A DNA stretch of 35,820 bases from Chitinophagaceae bacterium (GCA_947483345.1 CANKNL010000002.1:1-35820); one strand, 5' to 3'. Positions 1 through 8,954 are shown, numbered from the stretch's first letter. Notes: generated by a model not told the origin, from the letters alone. Numbers and translations are program-made.

Positions 1-443
1 CTCATCAAGTCGCCCTTCCGTTGTTCGGTAAAGAACCCTATCGGCAATAGAAGTATTTTATCATATAAATCAACCCTAAAACGATTTACTATGCCGTGTT
101 TTATTGGCCCCATGGCCCGGTATGATAAATACAAAAACAGGTTTTTAAAAGCAATCGATACAATAATGAGGATACACACAATACCTAATGCATGAAATGG
201 ATCATTGGTATTAATAAGCAGGCCCAGTTGTTCTTTTAACCAGCCTACAACAGCCAAATCGGGTTTTTTTGATAGATCCGCGATCATTGTCTGTTTTACC
301 CCAAAAATGATATTCATAAACGGAACCAGCATCCCAATAGAAATAATGGAGAAAACAATTGAGAGTAAAATCGAAATAAAATACCAGATTATGGAATTTT
401 TATACAGCTTCAGGTATGTAAAAACACTTGAATATTTTTTCAT
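1..443 (-). CDS. ABC transporter, N-terminal transmembrane domain (MsbA-like; 3' part outside window)
   Basis: Reverse complement opens at an ATG (441-443) and stays open to the window edge: MKKYSSVFTYLKLYKNSIIWYFISILLSIVFSIISIGMLVPFMNIIFG...RFRVDLYDKILLLPIGFFTEQRKGDLM, typical of ABC exporter TMDs. Not in the ORF track because it has no stop inside the window. Confidence 0.8.
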   Translation of the reverse strand, partial: MKKYSSVFTYLKLYKNSIIWYFISILLSIVFSIISIGMLVPFMNIIFGVKQTMIADLSKKPDLAVVGWLKEQLGLLINTNDPFHALGIVCILIIVSIAFKNLFLYLSYRAMGPIKHGIVNRFRVDLYDKILLLPIGFFTEQRKGDLM

Positions 444-507
444 TGGTAATAATTCTGAATAGAAACGGCAAAGTAACTAATTTTACAGCTATTAAAGTGT
501 AAACATT

Positions 508-867
508 ATGTTAGAAGGAAAAAGACAGAAAATGGTGGCGGGATTGCTTAACAAAGAACTCAGTGACATTTTTCAGCGATTGGGATTATCCATGTTGGAT
601 GGTGGTATGGTATCGATATCCTCTGTAAAAATTACACCCGACCTGTATGAAGCCAGAATTTATCTGAGTTTTTTTAAAGTAAAAGACAGTTTTGATGCCC
701 TTAAAAAAATTGAAGAACGGAGTTGGGAGATAAAAAAAGAATTAACATCAAGGGTTCGTCATCAACTTCGCAGTATGCCAAAACTCACGTTTTACATTGA
801 TGACACATTGGATTATGTGGATAAGATGGAGCAGATATTTAAGGAGATTAAGAAGAAGGAGGATTGA
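508..867 (+). CDS. rbfA: 30S ribosome-binding factor A
   Basis: 119 aa with RbfA-like sequence (SSVKITPDLYEARIYLSFF...LRSMPKLTFYIDDTLDYVDKMEQIF). Confidence 0.93.
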   Translation: MLEGKRQKMVAGLLNKELSDIFQRLGLSMLDGGMVSISSVKITPDLYEARIYLSFFKVKDSFDALKKIEERSWEIKKELTSRVRHQLRSMPKLTFYIDDTLDYVDKMEQIFKEIKKKED

Positions 868-886
868 AGGTTGATGGTTGAAGGTT
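862..886 (+). repeat. left arm of imperfect inverted repeat, heptad units GATTGAA|GGTTGAT|GGTTGAA|GGTT
   Basis: 22/25 match to the reverse complement of 1263-1287. Confidence 0.85.
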
Positions 887-1244
887 TAGAGATCTGGCAA
901 ATGGCAAGACAGCAGGCAAATGATTTGTACAAAATATATACAGAATGGACTTTTTCTAAAGACTATGATTTAAGAAATCAGATCAATGCTTCTTCCGGAT
1001 CTGTTATGGCTAACATTGCGGAAGGCTTTGAACGATCGGGTAATAAAGAATTCATACATTTATTATTAGCAAAAGCATCTAATGGCGAAGTTCGTTCTCA
1101 ACAATCAGGGGCTCAGACAGAAAACATATTAGTATAGAAAAAATTGATGACTTGATATTAAAAAGTGAAAGCATCAGCAGAAAAATAACTGCCTTTATTA
1201 AATATCTCAAAGAATCTGACAAAAAAGGATTCCGTTATGAATAA
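874..1244 (+). pseudogene. four-helix-bundle protein (23S rRNA-intervening-sequence protein/S23 family), frameshifted
   Basis: ORF gives MVEGLEIWQMARQQANDLYKIY...DLRNQINASSGSVMANIAEGFERSGNKEFIHLLLAKASNGEVRSQ, then leaves frame. The adjacent frame continues the family C-terminus RGSDRKHISIEKIDDLILKSESISRKITAFIKYLKESDKKGFRYE* ending at 1244. Confidence 0.8.
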
Positions 1245-1262
1245 ATTATACTGTTGCACCAT

Positions 1263-1287
1263 AACCTTCAACAATCAACTTTCAACC
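1263..1287 (-). repeat. right arm of the same inverted repeat (reverse complement GGTTGAA|AGTTGAT|TGTTGAA|GGTT)
   Basis: Inverted match to 862-886; ends 4 nt before the ATG of the FtsX-like gene at 1292. Confidence 0.85.
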
Positions 1288-1291
1288 GTTC

Positions 1292-2512
1292 ATGTATTTA
1301 ACCTTTGCCTGGAGATATTTTAAAGCAAAAAAAAGTGCTAATGCCATTAACATTATTGCATGGGTTACCGTGGGTGTTATTGCATTTGCTACCTGCTGCC
1401 AGGTTTTGGTGTTGAGTGTTTTTAATGGCTTTGAAGACCTGGTTAAATCATTATACTCATCTTTTTATGCCGATATAAAAATTGTACCCGCAACAGGAAA
1501 AACCTTTATCCTTACTTCAGCACAAATGGCTTCCCTTAAAAAGCAGCCTGCTGTTGCCAGTTTTTCTTTAATTGCCGAAGAAAAAGCCTTACTCAAAAAT
1601 GCGGATGCCCAAACGGTAATTTATTTAAAAGGTGTTGATGAAAATTATAAAAATGTCTCAGGCATTGCCAGCAAAACAAACCGGGGGAAATATTTTACAG
1701 GCACCCCTGAAGCCCCTTATTTAATCACCGGTTCAGGCATACAGAATGCAACCTCAATAAATTTTGACCCTGCATTTCCGGTAGATGACTTAACTGTTAT
1801 TTTACCAAAAAGGAACAGCCGCAATAACGATCCATTGCAATCCTTAAGTGAAGGATTTATAAAACCCGCTGGGTCTTTTACCATACAGCAGGAGTTTGAT
1901 GATAAATATGCCATCACAAACATTGGTTTTGTTAAAAAGCAGATGGATTTTGCCGATGATGAATTTAGTGCAATAGAAATTAAACTAACAGAAAAAACGG
2001 ACCCCTATGAAGCCCGTAATGGTATTGCCACATTACTTGGTAAACAGTACAATGTGCAAACGAAATACGAACAAAACACCAGCCTTTACAATACTATGAA
2101 ACTGGAAAAATGGGCCATTTACGGGGTGTTGACTTTAATCCTCATCATTGCAGCCTTTAATATGGTAAGTGCCTTAACCATGCTGGTACTTGAAAAAAGA
2201 AAAGATATTGGCATATTACAAAGTATGGGTGCTGATGAAAAAACTATTTTGAAAATATTTTTAAGTGAAGGTTTATTATTAGGAGGTATTGGAACGGCAA
2301 CCGGTCTTATCATGGCAACCAGTCTTTGTCTGCTTCAGTTAAAATTTAAAATCATAAAATTAGCCGGGGGGTCGTTTTTAATTGATTATTTTCCAGTGAA
2401 ATTAATGGCCACCGATTTTTTTCTGGTAGCAATTACGGCAACAACCATTACTTTTCTCGCCGCCTGGTTGCCGGCACGTAAAGCCAGCAAACAGCAAGCC
2501 TCATCCTCCTGA
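1292..2512 (+). CDS. FtsX-like/LolE-type ABC transporter permease
   Basis: 406 aa; N-terminal TM, large extracytoplasmic domain, then three C-terminal TM segments with ALTMLVLEKRKDIGILQSMGADEKTILKIFLSEG typical of MacB/FtsX permeases. Confidence 0.88.
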   Translation: MYLTFAWRYFKAKKSANAINIIAWVTVGVIAFATCCQVLVLSVFNGFEDLVKSLYSSFYADIKIVPATGKTFILTSAQMASLKKQPAVASFSLIAEEKALLKNADAQTVIYLKGVDENYKNVSGIASKTNRGKYFTGTPEAPYLITGSGIQNATSINFDPAFPVDDLTVILPKRNSRNNDPLQSLSEGFIKPAGSFTIQQEFDDKYAITNIGFVKKQMDFADDEFSAIEIKLTEKTDPYEARNGIATLLGKQYNVQTKYEQNTSLYNTMKLEKWAIYGVLTLILIIAAFNMVSALTMLVLEKRKDIGILQSMGADEKTILKIFLSEGLLLGGIGTATGLIMATSLCLLQLKFKIIKLAGGSFLIDYFPVKLMATDFFLVAITATTITFLAAWLPARKASKQQASSS

Positions 2513-2734
2513 ATTTAGTTCTTTACTTTTGTTTCACGCCGTAAGTTCTCATAAAGAGCGGGGCGGCAGTCCGACCATACCCATACTTTTTATTAGCAAA
2601 TCAATATGGTCATTTATGCCCGTTTTGCTTTTGTAAAAGATGATCTTTATTTTTTATCCCAGTTCTATGCTTTGGAGTTATAAGCAACGCGAAGGGAAAG
2701 AGCGTAGCTCATACAACTGAGGGGCATGAAGGCC

Positions 2735-4087
2735 TTACCTTAAAACCATCTGCCTGTCTGCATCAAGTTTAATCAATATAAAAATAAGAATTGTAAATGT
2801 TAACAGGGATGAGCCCCCATAACTCATTAACGGTAAAGTGATACCAATAACCGGAGCCAGGCCAATCGTTACACCTATATTAACAGCCACATGAAAAAAC
2901 ATAATACCAGCTACCGCATAAGCATACACTCTGCTAAACGTACTTCGTTGTCTTTCGGCAATCCGTATAATGCGCAATAAAAAAAACAGGTATAGAAACA
3001 TTAATAATCCACTGCCCAAAAAACCGAAATTTTCACCTACCGACGTAAATATAAAATCGGTATGTTGTTCGGGCACAAAATCACCACGGGTTTGTGTTCC
3101 TTTTAAAAAACCTTTTCCTAAAAAACCGCCCGAACCAATTGCAATCTTAGATTGCTTTACATTGTAATTCTGCTGCTCCGATTTTTTTTGCTTTAATTTC
3201 TGGTCTTCGGCTACAGTTAAATCAGTTGTGGTTGCATCTGCAAAAGGGTTATCAACACCTACCATGCTGAAAATCCTGTCGGCCTGGTATTGTTTAAATA
3301 CATGTTTAAAAGTATAGGGTACCAATACCCCAACAAAAATAGAACTGACCCCCCAAATGCCAATAATGATCAATATTATCCGGTTGTTTCGCCTTATTCG
3401 GCGTCTGTTAAAATAAAAAAATAATACGGCTAAAATGGTAAATGCTATCAATAATGTTTTGGTGTGAAATAAAAGTGAAACAACCAGTAAAACGGCCATA
3501 GACACACCGGCAATTAAATAGCCGGGTGGTAAGCCTTCGCGGTACATGGGAATTAAAAATGAAAAATAAACCAAAGCCAGGCCTGTTTCGCCCTGCAGTA
3601 TAGACAGCACAGCAGGCGCAAAGGCAATAGCCGCAGCAATCATTTGAGATTTGGGTTTCTTAAAATCCGTTTCGGGCATGGACAAATATTTAGACAATGC
3701 CAGTGCGGTGAATATTTTACACAATTCAACCGGCTGCAGATTCATAAAGCCCATAGGTATCCAGCTTTTGGAGCCCTTTATTTCTTTACCAATTACAAAT
3801 GTGGCAAGTACCAAAACGATGCCTATTAAATAAGAAATATTAGCAGTGGCCGTAAACAACTTACTATCTGTTAATAAAATAAATATGGCCAGAATACTGC
3901 AGGCAGCAAAAAAGAATAACTGCTTGCTGTAATTTTTTTTAAAGCCGGTAAGTGTTTGCATAAAATTATCTGTGCTCTTATACTCTACAGAATAAATACA
4001 AACTATACCAAAAATTACAATACTGGCATATAGCCAAACCATCAGCCAGTCTATACCTTTTGATATGGTTGGATTTTTATTTTGCAT
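2735..4087 (-). CDS. rodA: rod shape-determining protein RodA (SEDS family)
   Basis: 450 aa multi-TM; GSGGFLGKGFLKGTQTRGDFVPEQHTDFIFTSVGENFGFLGS and GITLPLMSYGGSSL are SEDS signatures; in an mre operon. Confidence 0.95.
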   Translation of the reverse strand: MQNKNPTISKGIDWLMVWLYASIVIFGIVCIYSVEYKSTDNFMQTLTGFKKNYSKQLFFFAACSILAIFILLTDSKLFTATANISYLIGIVLVLATFVIGKEIKGSKSWIPMGFMNLQPVELCKIFTALALSKYLSMPETDFKKPKSQMIAAAIAFAPAVLSILQGETGLALVYFSFLIPMYREGLPPGYLIAGVSMAVLLVVSLLFHTKTLLIAFTILAVLFFYFNRRRIRRNNRIILIIIGIWGVSSIFVGVLVPYTFKHVFKQYQADRIFSMVGVDNPFADATTTDLTVAEDQKLKQKKSEQQNYNVKQSKIAIGSGGFLGKGFLKGTQTRGDFVPEQHTDFIFTSVGENFGFLGSGLLMFLYLFFLLRIIRIAERQRSTFSRVYAYAVAGIMFFHVAVNIGVTIGLAPVIGITLPLMSYGGSSLLTFTILIFILIKLDADRQMVLR

Positions 4088-4130
4088 ATATTTAAAGTAC
4101 TTACTGTTAGTTTAGTACTTTTCATTTAGT

Positions 4131-6263
4131 TTACATCATCGAATCTTTCAATGCCGGTTTCTTTTTTCCGCCTGGTAAGATCGCTTCTGTTTTTATATTT
4201 TGTTTATTCTCGTTCTCTTCCTTTTTTTGCTGATTTTTCTTAAATATTTCCTTTTCTTTTTTAATCTGATCGATAATTTCCTGTTCGTCAGTAGCGTCCA
4301 TTTCCATGGTATCTCTGATGAGTTTAATGTATCCTTTTGCAATTAAATAGGCTGAATCTTTTTTGTGCAACATGGAATCCACTGTTTTCATTTCGCTGTA
4401 AATACGTGGTGGTATTAAATTTAATTTTGTAAATTTTTCAACTATGGCTTCTCTGGATTTGGAAATGGTATCGTTTAAATATTTTTCGATCATTAAACCA
4501 ACAATAGGCGCCGCATAAGTACCGCCAAAACGGCCGCTGTTTTCCACCACACACATGATAGCGATCTTTGGATTATCCCTTGGTGCAAAGCCGCAAAAGA
4601 ATGCATGATTAGGTTGTTTTACGCCTCTGTAATAATTTTCTACGGTGCCTGTTTTCCCGCAGATCGCAATACCCTGAACTCTGGCACCAGCACCGGTTCC
4701 TCCGTCTACCACAGCCTGCATGCCATCATGTACTACATTGAACACGGTATCTGGAATATCCATTGCCCGGTGTTTTTCCTTGAACTTCGTCAGCATTCCA
4801 AACTGATCTCCCCCCTCAATAGAATCAACCAGGTGAGGAATAATATACCAACCCTTGTTGGCTATATAGGCCATTTCATTTGCTGTTTGTATTGGTGTGG
4901 TACTCACTTCTCCCTGTCCAATACTTACTGAACGAAAATTGCAGTAATTCCATGCGCCCTTGCCATAAATTTTATCAAAATCAGCCGGCGTTGGAACATT
5001 ACCCGGCCTTTCGGATGGCACATCAATACCCAACCTGTGTCCCAAACCAAAAGCATACATATACCTGTCCCATACCGCAAGACTACTGTCCTGGCTTGGA
5101 TATTTTGGATTTGTTATTACCCGTTGCATCACAGTAGCAAAGTAAGTATTATCAGACATGCGGATTGCATTTCTCAGATCAAATGTGCCACGATCAAGGC
5201 ATTTCATAGGTTTACCACCTCCACAACCATAAAAAGCACCGGAACAGGAAACTGTGAAACTGGTTGTGATCACGCCTTCATGTAATCCTACAAGAGCCTG
5301 CAAAGTCTTAAAGGTAGATCCAGGTGAATAAGAGGCACTTACAGACCGGTTGAATAAAGGCCTTGCCGGACTCAATAACAATTCTGCATAATGCTTTCTT
5401 CTTTCGGCGCCTGTTAAAAGTTTTGGTTTATACGTAGGGCTGCTAACCATGGCAAGAATCCCTCCCGTTTTAGGATCTATTGCAACAATTGACCCGAGTT
5501 TATTTTCCATTAATTTTTCGCCAAGTTCCTGTAAGGCTATATCAATGGATGAGTACATGTTCTGGCCTGCAATGGCAGCGGTATCATATTTACCATCTTC
5601 AAGCCGGTCGGTAAGGCGATTTTTATTATCTCTTTTCCAAAATTCTATACCCCGCTGTCCCATCAATACTTTTTCATAGGTACGTTCTATTCCAGCACGT
5701 CCAATATAATCGCCCATAACATAGCCTTCATATTTGGGGTTTTTTAAAATATTAGAGTCTACTTCGCCTAAATAACCAAAAATATTTCCACCTGCATCAT
5801 AAGGATAATCTCTAACTGAACGTTCTTGCATAAAATATCCCGGAGCCAGTTTATATAAATTTTCATTCAGCTTGGCCATCTTTTCATTACTTAGCATGGG
5901 CTCAAAAACCGACGCCCGGTAGCTTTTATTTTTAATGATGGCAGCAATTATTCTTTTATGAAATTCAGCAGAGTCAATATTTAAAATAGTACACAAGGTC
6001 GTTGTATCCGTTCCTTTTAATTTACCGGGAATAACCATTAAATCATAGATCACTGTGTTTTGTAAAATGGAATGGCCCTTACGGTCAAAAACAATTCCAC
6101 GATCGGGATACACCACTTTACGAAAAGTGCCCTGGTTATCCGCATCAACTTTGTATTTAGAAGAAAAGATCTGCAGATTGATCAATTGCAGGAAGATAAT
6201 TACAAACATGCCGGTAAAAACCAGCATGATTACATTTTTTCTTGATTGATTAAATACAGACAA
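4131..6263 (-). CDS. mrdA: penicillin-binding protein 2
   Basis: 710 aa; SxxK motif SPGSTFKT, SDN motif, KTGT motif (CGKTGTVENYY); adjacent to rodA. Confidence 0.95.
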   Translation of the reverse strand: MSVFNQSRKNVIMLVFTGMFVIIFLQLINLQIFSSKYKVDADNQGTFRKVVYPDRGIVFDRKGHSILQNTVIYDLMVIPGKLKGTDTTTLCTILNIDSAEFHKRIIAAIIKNKSYRASVFEPMLSNEKMAKLNENLYKLAPGYFMQERSVRDYPYDAGGNIFGYLGEVDSNILKNPKYEGYVMGDYIGRAGIERTYEKVLMGQRGIEFWKRDNKNRLTDRLEDGKYDTAAIAGQNMYSSIDIALQELGEKLMENKLGSIVAIDPKTGGILAMVSSPTYKPKLLTGAERRKHYAELLLSPARPLFNRSVSASYSPGSTFKTLQALVGLHEGVITTSFTVSCSGAFYGCGGGKPMKCLDRGTFDLRNAIRMSDNTYFATVMQRVITNPKYPSQDSSLAVWDRYMYAFGLGHRLGIDVPSERPGNVPTPADFDKIYGKGAWNYCNFRSVSIGQGEVSTTPIQTANEMAYIANKGWYIIPHLVDSIEGGDQFGMLTKFKEKHRAMDIPDTVFNVVHDGMQAVVDGGTGAGARVQGIAICGKTGTVENYYRGVKQPNHAFFCGFAPRDNPKIAIMCVVENSGRFGGTYAAPIVGLMIEKYLNDTISKSREAIVEKFTKLNLIPPRIYSEMKTVDSMLHKKDSAYLIAKGYIKLIRDTMEMDATDEQEIIDQIKKEKEIFKKNQQKKEENENKQNIKTEAILPGGKKKPALKDSMM

Positions 6264-6267
6264 GGTT

Positions 6268-6302
6268 GATTTATGATTTTAGATTGATGATGTCAGATTT
6301 TT
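6268..6302 (+). repeat. five tandem 7-nt units of form GATnnnn in the mrdA-mreD spacer
   Basis: GATTTAT|GATTTTA|GATTGAT|GATGTCA|GATTTTT. Confidence 0.6.
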
Positions 6303-6313
6303 TATTCCTGCGT

Positions 6314-6847
6314 TTAAACGGTATTGGTTCTGAATTTTTGTTGACGGGTAAACAATAATTCGGTTATAATGATCAACAGCACACTTAAAACAGTTGACAT
6401 TACTGTTTTAACTAAAAAATACCACAGGTTGCCAAACTGCCAGGCTTCCAGTAAAAATAACCAGCCGTGATGTATAAAAGTAAGTACGCCAATAAAAATA
6501 ATATAAGGTAAAATGCCGCCCATACTTTTAACCGATGGTTCTTCATAATTGTTATCGGCACCTTCCTGCGGAATTAAAAGATTGATCAAAAAAGGACGAA
6601 TATAGGCTATCAACAAACAGGCCGCCGTATGAAACCCGGGGTGATGACGGAAGCTGTCCATGGTAAATCCCAATACAAAAGCTATCAATAATTGCTGTGA
6701 AGGACCTAATCGAAATGGCAGCCAAATAATAAACAGAAAATAAATATACGGCGTAACCATTTGGTGTAAATGAATTTTATCAAATACAAAAACCTGAACC
6801 AGGATCAATAATCCGAAACGAATAATATTTTTTACAAGTGCATTCAT
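6314..6847 (-). CDS. mreD: rod shape-determining protein MreD
   Basis: 177 aa multi-TM protein at the expected operon position between mreC and PBP2. Confidence 0.88.
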   Translation of the reverse strand: MNALVKNIIRFGLLILVQVFVFDKIHLHQMVTPYIYFLFIIWLPFRLGPSQQLLIAFVLGFTMDSFRHHPGFHTAACLLIAYIRPFLINLLIPQEGADNNYEEPSVKSMGGILPYIIFIGVLTFIHHGWLFLLEAWQFGNLWYFLVKTVMSTVLSVLLIIITELLFTRQQKFRTNTV

Positions 6848-6864
6848 TGTTTTTCAATAACAGG

Positions 6865-7722
6865 TTACTGAATTTTCTGTTTTACTTTTTCTAATATTGT
6901 TTTTATACTTTCAGCTTGATTATTATCAATGGCATACACATATTCCAGATTATAAAAATTGGCAGCCGTTTTAAATTTGATTAAAAAATTATTAGTGCTT
7001 TTATCCGATGTTACATCCTGTACAATACCCATCATCATGCCTTTAGGTATACTGGTACTATAGCCGCTGGAAATAATGGTATCGCCTTTTGCTACTTTGG
7101 CATTCTTTGGAATACCGTTAAGTGAAATGATATTGGGTGTTTTACCGTCCCAGCTTAATGTTCCGGTTTCGCCGCCCTTTAATAATTTACCACTGAGGTG
7201 ACTGTCTTTATGCAACAGGCTCATAACAACAGCAAAATCGGAGCTGGCTTCTGTAACAATACCAACCACCCCACTGTTGGCATCAATGATGCCCATACCT
7301 TCTTTAATATGTTGAGCGGATCCTCTGCCCAAAACAATAAAATTATTTTGTGCTGCTACTGAATTATAAACCACTTTGGCCGGAAAATAATGATACTTCC
7401 TGTAACGTTCCATTGAATCTACTTTAATGGAATCGATGATAAAATGGCTGGTGGTATCGGGCAATTCAAAATCGGCCTTTAATTTATTGTACAGTTGGGC
7501 ATTGGCCCTTACAAGTGAGTCATTCGTTTTTTTAAGCTGAAAATAATATTCAACCTTGCTGTATTGTTCGTTTATTTTTCCGGTGACCTGATTGGCTGTT
7601 TTACTAAATACCGCCTGATGATATCGGCTATAATGAACAATTAAATAGATACTGAACCCCTGTAACAGAAGAAACAGGATAAAATTAAAATACCGGCTAA
7701 TGAAAAGAAAAATATTACGCAC
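6865..7722 (-). CDS. mreC: rod shape-determining protein MreC
   Basis: 285 aa; N-terminal TM, coiled coil, and beta-domain core (KVVYNSVAAQNNFIVLGRGSAQHIKEGMGIIDANSGVVGIV). Confidence 0.93.
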   Translation of the reverse strand: MRNIFLFISRYFNFILFLLLQGFSIYLIVHYSRYHQAVFSKTANQVTGKINEQYSKVEYYFQLKKTNDSLVRANAQLYNKLKADFELPDTTSHFIIDSIKVDSMERYRKYHYFPAKVVYNSVAAQNNFIVLGRGSAQHIKEGMGIIDANSGVVGIVTEASSDFAVVMSLLHKDSHLSGKLLKGGETGTLSWDGKTPNIISLNGIPKNAKVAKGDTIISSGYSTSIPKGMMMGIVQDVTSDKSTNNFLIKFKTAANFYNLEYVYAIDNNQAESIKTILEKVKQKIQ

Positions 7723-7759
7723 CTACAGAAGGTTGAAAAGTTGTTGAAGATTGTAAAAG

Positions 7760-7804
7760 GCGGCATCTATAAAATCCAAATTTCAGATTGCCGCATTTTA
7801 TAGA
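7760..7804. repeat. interleaved inverted repeats A-B-A'-B' in the mreB-mreC spacer
   Basis: A GCGGCA (7760-7765), B TCTATAAAAT (7766-7775), A' TGCCGC (7789-7794), B' ATTTTATAGA (7795-7804); both pairs perfect and abutting. Confidence 0.8.
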
Positions 7805-7845
7805 CATAAAAACTTCAGGTTTTATAAAAGAACTTCTAAAATCCC

Positions 7846-7878
7846 CTTCGGTGTTTCCTGCTAAAGGAATGGCCGAAG
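7846..7878. repeat. hairpin just downstream of mreB
   Basis: Outer stem CTTCGG (7846-7851)/CCGAAG (7873-7878), inner stem TTCCT (7855-7859)/AGGAA (7865-7869). Confidence 0.5.
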
Positions 7879-7891
7879 TTTAGAGTGGGTT

Positions 7892-8917
7892 TTACCGCAT
7901 TACAAAAGGATATCTGTCGTAATGTTTTAATGCAATACCCGTACCTCTAACCACACTTTTTAATGGATCATCAGCTACATGAACAGGTAATTTAATTTTT
8001 GCATTTAGTCTTTTATCCAACCCCCTCAGTAAGGCGCCACCACCAGTGATATACAATCCCCTGCGGTAAATATCAGATGCCAGTTCGGGCGGGGTTGTTT
8101 CCAAAGCTTTCAGAATAGCTTCTTCTATTTTAAAAATACTTTTATCCAACGCTTCTGCCACTTCTTGATAACTAACCATCACTTGTTTTGGGATGCCGGT
8201 TACCAGGTCTCTTCCATTAACCGGAATATCATCGGGCGGATTATCCAGGTCTTTCATGGCTGCTCCAACCTGAATTTTAATTTGCTCGGCAGTACGCTCG
8301 CCAATCAATAAACTGTGGTAACGACGAAGTGCCTCCATAATATCGGCTGTAAATTCATCCCCGGCAATACGAATACTCTGATCACAAACAATGCCTGCAA
8401 GGGCAATAACTGTAATACCCGTGGTACCACCGCCAATGTCTATGATCATATTGCCAACCGGTTCTTCCACATCAATGCCAATACCTAAAGCTGCTGCCAT
8501 AGGTTCATGAATCAGATAAACTTCTTTTGCACCAGCCTGTTCGGCACTATCTCGTACCGCACGTTTTTCTACCTCAGTGATACTGCTGGGGATACAGATC
8601 ATCATACGCCAACTGGGAGCAAACAATGGTTTTTTGGGATAAATCAGTTTGATCATTTCCCGTATCATCAGCTCGGCTGCGTTAAAATCGGCTATCACGC
8701 CGTCTTTAAGCGGACGAACCGTTCTTATACTTTCATGGGTTTTTTCATGCATCATCAATGCCTTTTTGCCCACTGCCAAAATATTCTTCGGATTATTCCT
8801 GTCTAATGCAACAATAGAAGGTTCATTTACAACGATCTCATCATTATGAATAATGAGGGTATTTGCAGTACCCAGATCAATTGCAATTTCCTGTGTAAAA
8901 AAGTTAAAAAGGCCCAT
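7892..8917 (-). CDS. mreB: rod shape-determining protein MreB (actin-like)
   Basis: 341 aa; DLGTANTLI, IDIGGGTT, ITGGGALLRGLDKRL motifs. Confidence 0.97.
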   Translation of the reverse strand: MGLFNFFTQEIAIDLGTANTLIIHNDEIVVNEPSIVALDRNNPKNILAVGKKALMMHEKTHESIRTVRPLKDGVIADFNAAELMIREMIKLIYPKKPLFAPSWRMMICIPSSITEVEKRAVRDSAEQAGAKEVYLIHEPMAAALGIGIDVEEPVGNMIIDIGGGTTGITVIALAGIVCDQSIRIAGDEFTADIMEALRRYHSLLIGERTAEQIKIQVGAAMKDLDNPPDDIPVNGRDLVTGIPKQVMVSYQEVAEALDKSIFKIEEAILKALETTPPELASDIYRRGLYITGGGALLRGLDKRLNAKIKLPVHVADDPLKSVVRGTGIALKHYDRYPFVMR

Positions 8918-8954
8918 ATTATTTTATGTGAAAAAGGATTTTAATCTATGCCTG

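Noticed and set aside
205-462. 85-aa plus-strand ORF
   Set aside because: Antisense to the ABC transporter coding frame, which has a clear transmembrane protein sequence; chance ORF.
862-1287. Avd-like accessory gene of a diversity-generating retroelement
   Set aside because: Avd is related to the four-helix-bundle family, but no reverse transcriptase, TR/VR pair or target gene is present in the window.
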